From: Tricholomella constricta
Taxonomy: Eukaryota > Basidiomycota > Agaricomycetes > Agaricales > Lyophyllaceae
Length of the DNA: 64,000 nucleotides
Direction: 5' to 3'
NCBI GenBank assembly: GCA_013368375.1
Contig: JAACJP010000005.1
Coordinates: 992,001-1,056,000, forward strand
The notes under the pieces were generated by a model. That model was not told the DNA's origin. It was given only the letters and a program-made list of their open reading frames with translations, and did not search any database. The position numbers and the translations under genes are program-made. Positions 53,101 to 61,999 of this stretch are shown piece by piece (positions within the stretch are counted from its first letter, which is position 1; every line of letters starts with the position of its first letter).

Positions 53101-54095
53101 CGTCGAAGTGGTGGAAGGAACTACATCGACTAATGGGATCGACATTGTTAATGTCGACAGCATTCCATCCGCAGACGGATGGAGCGACGGAGAGAGCAAA
53201 TCGGTCGATCGCACAGATCATCCGAGCATGTATTCGCCCGGACCAGAAGGACTGGGTGGTGGCGCTACCGATGGTCGAGTTCGCGATAAACTCGAGCATT
53301 AGTGCAGCAACGGGGCTCGCACCGTTCGAAGCAAACCATGGGTTTATACCGACGGTTATGACAAAAATGGACTCGGGGACGAAGGCGCCACCGGGAGTAC
53401 AGGAATTCGCAGCCAATGCGCTGCGGAATATGGCAGCAGCACATGACGCGATTATCGCGGCGCGTACGTTTCAGAGGCACCACGCGAATACGCGTCGACG
53501 CGCTGACCCAACGATAAGTAAAGACGACCTCGTCTACTTATCAACGGACAACTTATCTTTGCCCTCGGGAAGGGCAGGTAAGTTGTTGCCTAGATATGTG
53601 GGCCCGTATCGGGTCCTCGAGGCATTTCCGGAGACATCCAATTATGTATTGGAATTGCCGGAAGCACTGAAGAAACGACGGATACATCCGCGGTTTCATA
53701 TATCAAGATTGCGTCCGCATCAAGCGAACGACGATGCACTGTTTCCAAACAGAGCGACCCCGGAGGCTTACGACTTCGGGGCTCCGGAGGAGGCGGAATA
53801 CTATGTCGACGAAATAGTCGGACATCAGTGGAACGGGAAGGAGGTGTCCTTCCTCGTTAAATGGACGATGGGCGACTCTACATGGGAGCCGCTCAGCACA
53901 TGCGAGGAACTCGAGGCACTGGACAGCTACCTCGAGCTTATTGGGGTCAAGGACTGGAAAGTCCTTCCCCGCAGGGCTACAATAACGGCGCGCGCCCGAA
54001 CGGGAGCGCGGAGCGCAGCACAAAAGCAGACAGGACGCGGGGGCGCTGTCACGGGATCGAGGAGATCACGGGACGGGAAGAAAAAACCGGCATAA
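50190..54095 (+). CDS. Element 3 Pol (RT-RH-IN-chromodomain)
   Basis: Begins directly after the leaky UGA; the first Met-capable codon at 50208 is GTG, so independent initiation is unlikely. Domains: an N-terminal linker, reverse transcriptase (PMLCIPKKDGRLRTAVDGRK, KIDFSDAYKQVRVH, HVYLDDLFVF), RNase H (WVICDASVSGVGAMYGQG), integrase zinc finger (HRVVGHF...CASCQTC), DDE core (MDFVGPFPE, CDRDPKFTSKW, HPQTDGATERANRS) and a chromodomain (VSFLVKWTMGDSTWEPLS). All catalytic motifs are present. The basic C-terminus ends shortly before ORF3. No lesions were noticed, in line with the identical LTRs. Confidence 0.94.
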   Translation, partial: LPREGRVRVVEDADERPPQQGLALSEPLMILESDYSADNGRESGTAHRVREPGEPQTAKRRQQVVIEEEVDIEASTAGMGLPRSFPVIMEDDDLLTTEDIERMVDEAPDILKSGRSKYHTLKDLREIEEIVQEFTRSRYPDRVQREAIRATFPVIPEDEDPFTNPQLSEALRAVTDLHQERVAGMGTLTEEDIPRLRAAWMESCKDILHGVPEELPPVRGVNHHINLIDDDKLYHYHLPRCPDSLRTQLMEKIARYTRAGWWESVQTSQAAPMLCIPKKDGRLRTAVDGRKRNANTIKDVTPFPDQDQIRLDVARAKIRSKIDFSDAYKQVRVHPPDVHKSAFATVFGTFVSHTMQIGDCNAPATFQRVMTMIFRDFIGIFLHVYLDDLFVFSSSVEEHEKHLKLIFNKIRENKFYLKEEKCELYSDRVDCLGHVIDDKGLHATADKMARIREWRRPRNYGDIQRFLGLVQYLAHFLPDISAYTTPLSAMTQNGQAFAWRPLHESCFQAIKDACCRTPVLVPLDHNKDEPIWVICDASVSGVGAMYGQGPTWQTCRPAGFMSRKFTDAQRHYRVFEQETIAILEALLKWEDKLIGYRIHVVTDHKALEFFQTQRRLSSRQTRWMEYLSRFDFDIRYVKGSLNKVADALSRYHESDVWDDKFTMNDYVNADVRLDPRHDDLPWDRVREVVDQVVERQIQMKEIKQEHSSIAVLRDMVQERNVRAAALAAAAETGETTLPKEGGEDDPTVFKSRDRGTHLRVQVENGAGNETFLAAVIAGYESDPLFKKIVGAPAQHPSFRVAEGLVWGKNRGGEEVLCIPSAKNGEQSLHGQVIDRAHRVVGHFGPQRTADYVRRWYWWPRLQKEVEIFCASCQTCMTTKGEYRMPAGLVHSLPIPTTPWESIGMDFVGPFPEVDGYNYLWVVVCRMTSQVHLVPLNTRTTASQLSWIYMREVVRLHGLPSSIVCDRDPKFTSKWWKELHRLMGSTLLMSTAFHPQTDGATERANRSIAQIIRACIRPDQKDWVVALPMVEFAINSSISAATGLAPFEANHGFIPTVMTKMDSGTKAPPGVQEFAANALRNMAAAHDAIIAARTFQRHHANTRRRADPTISKDDLVYLSTDNLSLPSGRAGKLLPRYVGPYRVLEAFPETSNYVLELPEALKKRRIHPRFHISRLRPHQANDDALFPNRATPEAYDFGAPEEAEYYVDEIVGHQWNGKEVSFLVKWTMGDSTWEPLSTCEELEALDSYLELIGVKDWKVLPRRATITARARTGARSAAQKQTGRGGAVTGSRRSRDGKKKPA

Positions 54096-54156
54096 GCCGA
54101 GAAGTCACAAACACGAAAGTGTGACGTGTTGAATTTTCTTCAGCACCATCACCACG

Positions 54157-56454
54157 ATGGAGCGACCACCGCACGACGACCGACCAGATAGGCCGGATCA
54201 CCCAATGGGTGGTCCAGAAAGCAATGAGAGCGCGCGGGGTGGAAGAGAATTCCGCCCCAGGGAAACAAGGAGGGAGGGGGAACGCGATCGGCATCGATCG
54301 CGGTCCCAGGCAAGAGGGCGTCCGCGGTCTCGAGACCAGGACAGCGGCGGCAGATACCTGTCACCGCAACGTGAAAGTGGCAGTGGCCGTGAACGAGAAC
54401 GTTCACGGTCTAGGGAGCAAGCAGCGAGCGCCAGCGAGCTGAGGTGGACCTACAACGAGCAGGTCAACCTGGTCAGCCACCCGAGAGGGTGTGCGACGTG
54501 TACAGGGTACGCGGCGCATATGCTGATGGACTCGATTTCGGAGGCGGAGGGTCTGCATAAGGCCCACCGCAAGCAGAAGGAATATCTTAAGGGCGCTGAC
54601 TTAGCGGCTCTTAAGCTTGAGAGGGACGACCTGCGGAACAGGTTGCGATCCCTCGACATCGACTATCGGCGCTTGTGCGGCGATTACGATGAGCTGCGTG
54701 ATCAGTACAATGATCGCGTGGACGAGTTAAAAGATGTGCGCGGGCAGCTGGAGGCCCGCGACAAGGAAGAGGAGGGCGGGAAGCGAAAGCGCTCCCGCAA
54801 CGACGACGGTGGAACTACCGCGTCGTATGAGGCAGGACCGACATCGTCGAGACTGTCTCCAGCGAGTCAGCTGCCGGCACGGATGCCGGCGGAGGACGAC
54901 GATACAGACGCCAGTCAAGGCGACTATATGGACCTGGACGTGGGGACGTATCCGACCCCCGTCGAAGCATATGGAGTGTCAGCGCCCGTTGGGGCGCAGA
55001 CAACGATGCCGGCCATTCGTAGGGCGGCACCGGTTAACTATCAGACCCCGTTGGGGTCGGTAGACCATGTTCGACTCCCCGGCGGGGCTCACCTGAGCGC
55101 CGTCGACCACACGCTCCGATTCGGTCGGAAAGCGCAACGCGCAGCCGAGAACGAGCGGATGGGATTGCCGCCTCCGAGGATGGGGATGCCTGCGGGAGGC
55201 ACGGGGATGCCCGTATCAGCGGGAGAGCTGGAGGCTTGGATAGCCGCAGCTAATGTCCCCGGCAATGAGTTTGCATTGCAACGAATGAAGACATTCGTTG
55301 CAGTCTGCCAGCAGATTGCAGACGCCAACCGCACGGATGTGATGCGGTCGGCAATGACACAATGGCGACTCCCTACTTGGGCGAAGGCAAAACAGGCTGC
55401 CGTGACGGCGAAGTACGCCGTAGGCAAAGGGCCGAAACCTGTGAAGGTTCCGAACCCAAATTACGGAGACCCAGCAGTGAACTGGGCAGCATGGTTGTAC
55501 CGAAATCGGGCGACCATAGTAAACAACGGCCGACCCCAGTATCCGGGAACGGTGGTAGTACCCGGAGGAGTGTCTTTGACGCATATCCGGGGAATGAATA
55601 TTGTCATGCCGCGCGCACCGAAGCGCGTGACTGACGTCTCATCATCGAGGAATCGACATCGATTCCTCCAACTGGCATGCGAGTTGATGGGTACCATCAA
55701 CTTGTACCGCAACATGCTGCAATCGCTCGGCAGGAGCGTTGCAGAGGTAGAGACGGTCGAGCGGTTTTCGCAACCACTTGACAATGTGACGATGGAGGAC
55801 ATTGCCACATTTTTTGCTGAGCAAGGAGTGAGCGTCGAACGATTCGTTGACGCTCAGCCATTCGGAGTGGAGTGGCTTCAGGATTACCGGGGCGCCCACA
55901 CCGAAGACCCCGAGGCCAGTGCCGTGTTTACACGGATGACCACCTACGCTGCGACCCAGAATGACTGGACGCAGGCGACGCTGCCGGGAGAGCCGACGTG
56001 GTGGTATCCACCACCACGTCACTACAACAACGGGCCAGTAGCTGGCCCGAGCGGAGCATCGACAATGTCGACGCCCGCAATAGCAGGACCATCGACCGGA
56101 GGGCCGGTGGTCATGACGAGAACGCCACTAACGGTGGAACACCAGCTGACGGCAGGTGTACGGGCGGCCCTGGACTATGGGTCGTCCGGAGCAGGACCTT
56201 CGGGGTCCGGCGCAGGACCGTCGGGATCAGCGACGATTCCCGCGGCATCAGCAACGGCGGCGGCAACGGCGCCCATACCAGGTCTCGGGGCTGGGGTGGG
56301 CAGTACGAGTATGGGACCACCCGTAGAGGCGGGGGGACCCAGTGACCAGACACCGGGGGGCGATGGCGACATGCCCGACGATCCCATGGACGGCTCGGCT
56401 TCAGGGCGAGCAGCGTCGGGATTGGAGGACGGCGAGGTGGAGGGCGCGGCGTGA
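54157..56454 (+). CDS. Element 3 ORF3, 765 aa, function unknown
   Basis: Starts at ATG 54157 (MERPPHDDRPDRPDHPMGG), 62 bases after pol. The first 90 residues are Arg/Ser/Asp/Glu-rich with RSRSQ-, RERSRSRE-type runs. A Cys pair (GCATCTGYAAHM) and a strong coiled coil follow (LKLERDDLRNRLRSLDIDY, DYDELRDQYNDRVDELKDV), then a Lys/Arg nuclear-signal-like KRKRSRNDD, a folded-looking middle (ELEAWIAAANVPGNEFALQ, AWLYRNRATIVNNGRPQYP, RHRFLQLACELMGTINLYRN) and a Gly/Ser/Pro-rich tail. It occupies the place of env in some Ty3/gypsy elements, but there is no signal peptide, membrane span or furin-like site, so it is not env-like. SR-type runs and the coiled coil suggest RNA or nuclear interactions; that is only inference. 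No protein of known function was recognised. Confidence 0.8.
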   Translation: MERPPHDDRPDRPDHPMGGPESNESARGGREFRPRETRREGERDRHRSRSQARGRPRSRDQDSGGRYLSPQRESGSGRERERSRSREQAASASELRWTYNEQVNLVSHPRGCATCTGYAAHMLMDSISEAEGLHKAHRKQKEYLKGADLAALKLERDDLRNRLRSLDIDYRRLCGDYDELRDQYNDRVDELKDVRGQLEARDKEEEGGKRKRSRNDDGGTTASYEAGPTSSRLSPASQLPARMPAEDDDTDASQGDYMDLDVGTYPTPVEAYGVSAPVGAQTTMPAIRRAAPVNYQTPLGSVDHVRLPGGAHLSAVDHTLRFGRKAQRAAENERMGLPPPRMGMPAGGTGMPVSAGELEAWIAAANVPGNEFALQRMKTFVAVCQQIADANRTDVMRSAMTQWRLPTWAKAKQAAVTAKYAVGKGPKPVKVPNPNYGDPAVNWAAWLYRNRATIVNNGRPQYPGTVVVPGGVSLTHIRGMNIVMPRAPKRVTDVSSSRNRHRFLQLACELMGTINLYRNMLQSLGRSVAEVETVERFSQPLDNVTMEDIATFFAEQGVSVERFVDAQPFGVEWLQDYRGAHTEDPEASAVFTRMTTYAATQNDWTQATLPGEPTWWYPPPRHYNNGPVAGPSGASTMSTPAIAGPSTGGPVVMTRTPLTVEHQLTAGVRAALDYGSSGAGPSGSGAGPSGSATIPAASATAAATAPIPGLGAGVGSTSMGPPVEAGGPSDQTPGGDGDMPDDPMDGSASGRAASGLEDGEVEGAA

Positions 56455-56464
56455 GCAGCGCCGC

Positions 56465-56513
56465 GGGCGGTACTATCGTACCGCCCACGAAAAAAAAAAA
56501 AAAAAAAAAAAAA
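56465..56513 (+). other. Perfect hairpin followed by a 24-A tract after ORF3
   Basis: GGGCGGTAC (56465-56473), loop TATC, GTACCGCCC (56478-56486), then CACG or similar spacer and A x24 (56490-56513). It begins 11 bases after the ORF3 stop, inside the retroelement and before the polypurine tract. Confidence 0.85.
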
Positions 56514-56629
56514 TATATAGATATAAAAAATTTATATGTCTATAACTATCGAATGCACGATAGTGGACTTCAACAAGTCTACTATCCAAACAACGGAATT
56601 GGGAATAGATTGAGCCCGGGGCTCAATCT

Positions 56630-56641
56630 AAAGGGGGAGAG
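56630..56641 (+). promoter_or_regulatory. Polypurine tract, element 3
   Basis: AAAGGGGGAGAG directly abuts the 3' LTR at 56642. Confidence 0.8.
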
Positions 56642-56832
56642 TGTAACGGGCGTTACCGAATAAGGTAGCGATCGTTGTTTGTCTTTGTTTATTTCTAAAG
56701 GCGCTGGCTCTATATAGATAGCGCCTCTGTATTATATAATCTTTAGACTTATATACACCACTACTACACACAATCCAATACGCGGTCGTGTTTAGTCCGG
56801 TGTGAACCTTAAGTCTACAACCCATCCTTACA
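56642..56832 (+). repeat. Element 3 3' LTR
   Basis: Identical to 46490-46680 over 191 bp by direct reading. Confidence 0.96.
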
Positions 56833-56941
56833 ACAACTGTCTACGCTCAGTAACTCAAATTCTCCCGAGCTTCGCCACGCTCTTCCCTCACCCGCGCTCA
56901 TCAAAATCGAACACCCAGATTAAGCAGTTTTAAGACGTCAC

Positions 56942-58343
56942 CTGGAGCAGAAAGTGGCTGAGAGTACCGACGAATCGAGCAGTGAAGAAACTACGGACGA
57001 TGACACAGAGCGAACTGCTCTCAAGGAGAGTCTTGCGGCGTATTCGGATGCTTCCTTCAAGGTGCGATGATTTGTTCCTGAGGGGATAAACAATTACTGA
57101 AGAGCGAGATAGGAACTGACACGATATGCCTTCACTCACCAGCTGGGTGTAGGAAAGGTCTCCGACTCGAAAGCCATTCCGTGATATCCCGAAAACCCTG
57201 ACAATACAACCTGGCCTCGAATTCCGGGAACCAACGATCCAGTGCTTCGTTTTCGATGGGACGAGTCCTGGGAGCATGAAGACAACTACTATAGCATCCG
57301 CATGCTTGTCGCGTACATGAAACGACACGGAGGCAGTGTTGTCCCATCTGCAAAAGATGCCCTCACAAAGATCAGTGTCGAGGACCATCAGCGGCGTGTC
57401 GTGGGACGCTTCACCAGTATTCAAAAGCAGCTGCGTGCAGATGGGTTCCTTGACTCGCGTAATAAGCGAATCCAGGCTGGTCCTGTTGAAACGGAAGGTC
57501 GTACAAGCGTGACGGAGAATGACGGGGTAGCAGGGAACGAGGTCCAAGTTGCAAAGGCAGAGGTAAAGCAGAAGCGGAGTACAGACGCGATACTGGATAG
57601 CCGTGCTCGCGGGGTGAGTCGTTTGACCTCTGGACGGCTGTCGATGCTTGTATTGACGGTACCTGGAAGAAACTTGACGTGAGGAACAAAAAGAGAAAGA
57701 GTTTACCAGCAGGTTCGAAGTACCTTGACCCAAAGTACGATGCAGCATTTTCCCCTAAGCTGATGTCCGACGACGAGGATGAGTATGTTGATGGCGTGAA
57801 AACCATGCGTTTTGTTTCACACGCACCGCTATACCGATCACAAGAAGTCTGTCAATACATTTTATGGGATAGAAAAGTCCACTGACCCACTTACAGATGA
57901 TAGATCTACTCGCCGCTGTTGACGCCGTCGTTGGTCACGAGAATTCTAACAAGTACGTCACCCGAGTCCGGGGGGCAATCGTGGATATACCGCCAAAGAA
58001 GTCAACCAAACTCGCAAATAGGGCTCGCCGATGGATGATTGATGAGGCGTGGCTGCAGAAGGATGAGAACTCGCAGTGGGATGTCGAAACTCGCATTATT
58101 GATAGTGGAAAGGCCTGGGGGGATGACGAAGATCCAGAGGTAACAGCGGAGAAGCGGGAGGAGGTGAAGCGAGAGAAGAAGGCTTTGGCAGAGGCAAGGA
58201 AACGAAAGGTGTCTCAGGGTGAGGAAAAAAAAGATAGAAAGAAGGCGAAACACGGAAAGAAGGCCAAGGGGCCAAGGGGGGCAAAGAAAGCCGTTGTGGG
58301 AGCAGCCGGAGATGACGGAGATGATGATATGTTGTATGATTAA
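56942..58343 (+). CDS. Unidentified protein with conserved-looking DDED region and Lys-rich tail
   Basis: Several short exons on the plus strand. Readable blocks are VAESTDESSSEETTDDDTER (from about 56950), NDPVLRFRWDESWEHEDNYY and SIRMLVAYMKRHGGSVVPSA (57230-57350), NKKRKSLPAGSKYLDPKYDA with FSPKLMSDDEDEYVDG (57680-57795), then MIDLLAAVDAVVGHENSN, VRGAIVDIPPKKSTKLANRA and RRWMIDEAWLQ, ending in a Lys/Glu-rich tail with nuclear-signal-like KKDRKKAKHGKKAKG. Introns are seen near 57613-57666 and 57850-57896. I recall related agaricomycete proteins, often near transposons, but no function. The first exons are unsafe: the frame before NDPV meets TGA near 57180. Its closeness to the tnp2 gene (tail to tail, 330 bp apart) may mean both belong to one CACTA-like element. 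It could instead be a host gene. Confidence 0.55.
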
Positions 58344-58676
58344 GGGTCCGTCTGTTCCAGGTTCAATTTGCTTCGTCGTCATCGTCCAAGAGATCATCGG
58401 GCTCGTTTCCTGTCTATGTAGGCAAGTTTTTGTGAAAGATTAGCCCCAATAAATAGAATAAACAAATGTGGGCTACTCGATCGAAGGAGACCAGAGCCCA
58501 TAAGTCTTGACCAATGACATTGGAGTGGATGGGAATTTTGGCCAACGCGCTGTCAATCCGGGAGATGGGTATCACTTCAGGTTGATCAAATTGATTTGCA
58601 TAGGTCGTGTAAATGCCCAGGGTAGATGCACTGGAAAAATTAGCACAATGTATGCCCACGCAGAGGGTTAAACGTA

Positions 58677-61600
58677 CTAGAGATCCCAAGGGAGTGGAGG
58701 TATGTTGTTGTCGCGCCGCATTCTGTGAACGAGCGCACAGACATGCGGTTGCTTGTCACCAAGTCGCACCATCAATAATGCAATAATTTCAACGGGAACG
58801 CGCCGACTGTTTTCTAAAAGGAATACTTTGGAATCTGCTAATGTCTTCTTATTCTGGAGGGAACCGTAACGAATGCCATCCTTTCGGACATAGGCCAGCA
58901 GTCGGCATGATGTTGACCGATAAAATGGTGTCCCTGGCTCGCTCGAGTTGTCGCTTACGAGATTCAGGTCCGGCCAAAGCCCCTGGAGATACCGGAGGAG
59001 AAGAGTGTACGAAAGGCCACCAGGGAGAAGAGTCGAGACATCGAACGTCTTTCCCAAGCGACGGGGAAGTGAGATGTTGTTCCCGATAGCCGCCTCAGCT
59101 CGGTAGATGGCCAATTCAGTCATCAAACCACCCCGATTTTCACGACCTTCCTGCCGAACAACCTTCTCGATGTATTTCTTCTCCATATCATGCGCATTTT
59201 CAGGGAGGGAAACGAGATAGTCATAGACCAGGTGTGTCATGACCCAGTTGCGCATCAAGGTCAATTCCATACGACCACCATCATGACCGTTGTGCTTGAC
59301 CTTCTCAAGCATCCCGTTAAAGCGCTCGAAAGCGAAGAGCCACCAGCCATACACGGGTCCAAAAAGCTTGATAAATTTCAGGTAGTGTGTGGAGAGGTGG
59401 TGATTGATTGTCGTGTGAACGCCAAGTCGCTTGATCGCTTGATTATACTGCGTAAGAAATTCTTGACCAAGTTTGGCCTGATTCATCGAGATTGTGCGGG
59501 AAGCGAGGACTCGGACGCCAGTAGCAAGCTTGAGACTGGCGGCATAGATGGCTTGATATGTCCGTTGATGCTGAGGAGGATTGGCAGCATTAGGAGGAAC
59601 GGGAGGTTCACCAGGGGGAAGCTGGTCATTTGCGTCGCGCCAAGTCCACCAAAGAATGACGGGAGTGATCGCGATCAGGACACGCCACTCGTCGGCCTTC
59701 TTGAGGGACTGGTTTTCACCGAGCTTGTCCCAACTCGTCAGCTACGCACCGGTTGTTGATTTAACACACTTACATTTTTCGGAAGGCGTGTGATATGACT
59801 GGGCCACTCAATAGAATTAATAACTTGCTCAAACCGTTTCTTCTGTGAGTTGTTGCCTCCTGCACCAGAGAACATATAGGACCTGAATAAAACCTCCATA
59901 TAAAAATGGCATATAAGTCCTGCCAAAATTTGATCGGTCATTTTCGCAGATGTTTAACTAGGAACATACCAAGAAAGACATTGTGCATGAAATCGAGTAC
60001 CGTTTTCGAGGCAGGAAGCCAGTCGGAGAGTAAGTTGAAGGCTGCCCATCGCACGCCGTGGTCCCGCAAAATAGTTAATTGTCGTGCGAGGCTTGCAACC
60101 TTTGATCGAAAGGCGTGCTTGAGCATAGCCCAATCGCTCTTCTCCGCCGTGCCTAGATAGTAATCAAGGGACATGCTGAATTGCGCGGAAGAGTAACTCA
60201 CTCCCATCATACCCTGACTGAGTGTCAATATCTACTACATTTGCATTGCAATAAGGACACGGGTGGAAATCGTGCGTGTGACCCGCGGTCCCGTTGAATT
60301 TGTGAGCAGCTGGAGTATCACAGTTTGCGCAGATACAGTCAGCATATACCATGTCGGGTTCCTCCTCGTATATTTCCATCCTCAATCCTGGTCAAGGTAG
60401 ATCAGCGCAGACACGCATCTCAAATACAAGAAGTGACAAACCTAGCTTTAATTGCTTAAATTCCTCGACGACGTGCTCCATAGCGTTGTTGAGCTGTTCG
60501 CCAGTCGGTTCTTTAGGCCCTGGCATTATTGAAGGGCATATTACGTTGAAAGCAAGATACCGCTGCTCACGGGGAAGATTGTTGATTGCAAGGTACACAG
60601 GGCCGGCTGAATGTGGGCGTCCAGAGAGAACACCGAACCTGAAGCCATATCATCTTACAAAACAATCGGGCACGATGTGGACGGTGCTCACCAATCAGTG
60701 TTCAATGTCAATTGAAGGCCAAAACGGCGAGTAAAAAGCTTCGTAGGGTTTGGCGCACCGTAGACTGAGACATCGCGAACAGTACCAGAACTACCAACCT
60801 CGCGCTTCGTGCCCGTTGTAGACTGGTACCACATATCGGCATCATGAATATCATGCATGAGAAAGTCTGGGTCATTGTTACGATGGGGTATATGCGAATC
60901 TTTCCGCGCTACCAGGGCTGCAAATCCAGGTCGCATGAACATCCGACGAAGACTGCCGATGATCGAGACTTGAGGGTTGATGAGGTGTGGGATCCGAGAT
61001 TCACCTTTCAAGCTGTAGATTTTGCCAGTACAGTTACGCTGAGTGCAGTCGGGGCTATCGAGAGCCTTGAGCTTGGCCGGTGTGTGATGTTTCCAGCACA
61101 TGGGACAGATTGAGTACTGAATGATGTGTGCATCTGGGTCAATGCCAAGTCGCTTTCGTGCACTTTGGAGGGTTTGAACAGGTTGGGGATCAACGGGAAG
61201 CGCGTTCGCAGCCGAGAGGATGTCAAGCGTAGTGTTAAGATCCTCAGATGCGTGTTCCCAGGAGAGCTTTCCAAATACATTGCCCAGAACAGCCTTCAAG
61301 TAAGCCATGCGGACGGAGGAATGCTCAGCCATTGCAGGAATACGAGGGCCTCCACCCCTGTCACGGTCATCCCCATTCCAAGGATCAGGATCAGGATCCG
61401 GGCCTGCAGGAACAAAAATTTCAACCGGAGGATGTTGCGAGGGTCTGCGAGATGGCGCTCTCGAAGGTGCATGTGACGGTGCTCGAGATGCTCTTCGCGA
61501 CGGCCTACGTGATGGCCCACCTGATGACTGGCGAGACAGCGCGCGAGATGGCGCATGAGATGGCGCACGAGAAGGTCCACAAGATAATCCCGGAGACAAA

Positions 61601-61917
61601 CGATAAGACTGTGAGGAAGCCCGAGAGAGTGCTGCACTTCTGAAAGCTGTCCGCAGCCGATCCTGGCAAGGTAACTGCCCCAGAATTGCTGACAGCCCAG
61701 CTGGTGCTCGCTGAGATGTAGTTCGAGCTCCATCAGACATCCCCGGAGATCCAAGTTGGCCTGCTTTCGCCAAAGAAGGAGCCGTCGTAGCTTTCTCGCG
61801 AGACTTCTGCAGATGTAGCTGAACCACCTTTTTCGTTTGATACACGTAGCCGAGGGGGTGCATAGAACATCGTGGGCAGCGGCAAGGGATTCGGAGAACT
61901 GACCGCGCTGAAGACAT
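58677..61917 (-). CDS. tnp2-type (CACTA-like) transposase
   Basis: Minus strand, many exons. The first long exon (61917-60690) starts MSSARSVLRIPCRCPRCSMH with a Cys-rich motif, has a repetitive APSRAPSRR-type stretch, then CPMCWKHH, CTQRNCTG and LINPQVSIIGSLRRMF. Following exons give AINNLPREQRYLAFNVICPS, CADC-like CICANCDTPAAHKF and CPYCNANVVDID, SDWAMLKHAFRSKV and VLDFMHNVFLGMF. The C-terminal exon (59486-58677) holds the signature NHHLSTHYLKFIKLFGPVYG, then WWLFAFERFNGMLEKVKHNG and MELTLMRNW, typical of tnp2 proteins in basidiomycete CACTA-like elements. These bind transposon ends and cut DNA in the nucleus. No TIRs beginning CACTA were located, so the element's limits are unknown and it may be truncated. 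Exon joins inspected at 60690 and 60430 are in frame; others were not all checked. Confidence 0.75.
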
Positions 61918-61999
61918 GTGCTCGGGCCTTAACTAGCACACACGCGCGTCGGGAGAATGTGGTAACATTATATATATGACTAGTACTGAGTTGACGACG

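Larger units (their letters stand above)
46490..56832 (+). mobile_element. Element 3: 10.3-kb Ty3/gypsy element with extra third ORF
   Basis: LTRs 46490-46680 and 56642-56832 (191 bp) appear identical; target duplication ACAAC at 46485-46489 and 56833-56837. It contains gag-protease, pol with chromodomain in the same frame after one UGA, and a 765-codon ORF3 between pol and the 3' LTR. The LTR begins with an inverted repeat GTAACGGGCGTTAC. No tRNA-like or self-complementary primer site was recognised after the 5' LTR; a CCCTTGCTTCAAGGG hairpin lies there instead. It is unrelated in sequence to elements 1 and 2 beyond the shared domains. Confidence 0.97.

Noticed and set aside
54157..56454. 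ORF3 of element 3 as an envelope gene
   Set aside because: No signal peptide, membrane-spanning segment or cleavage site is visible; the protein is charged and coiled.
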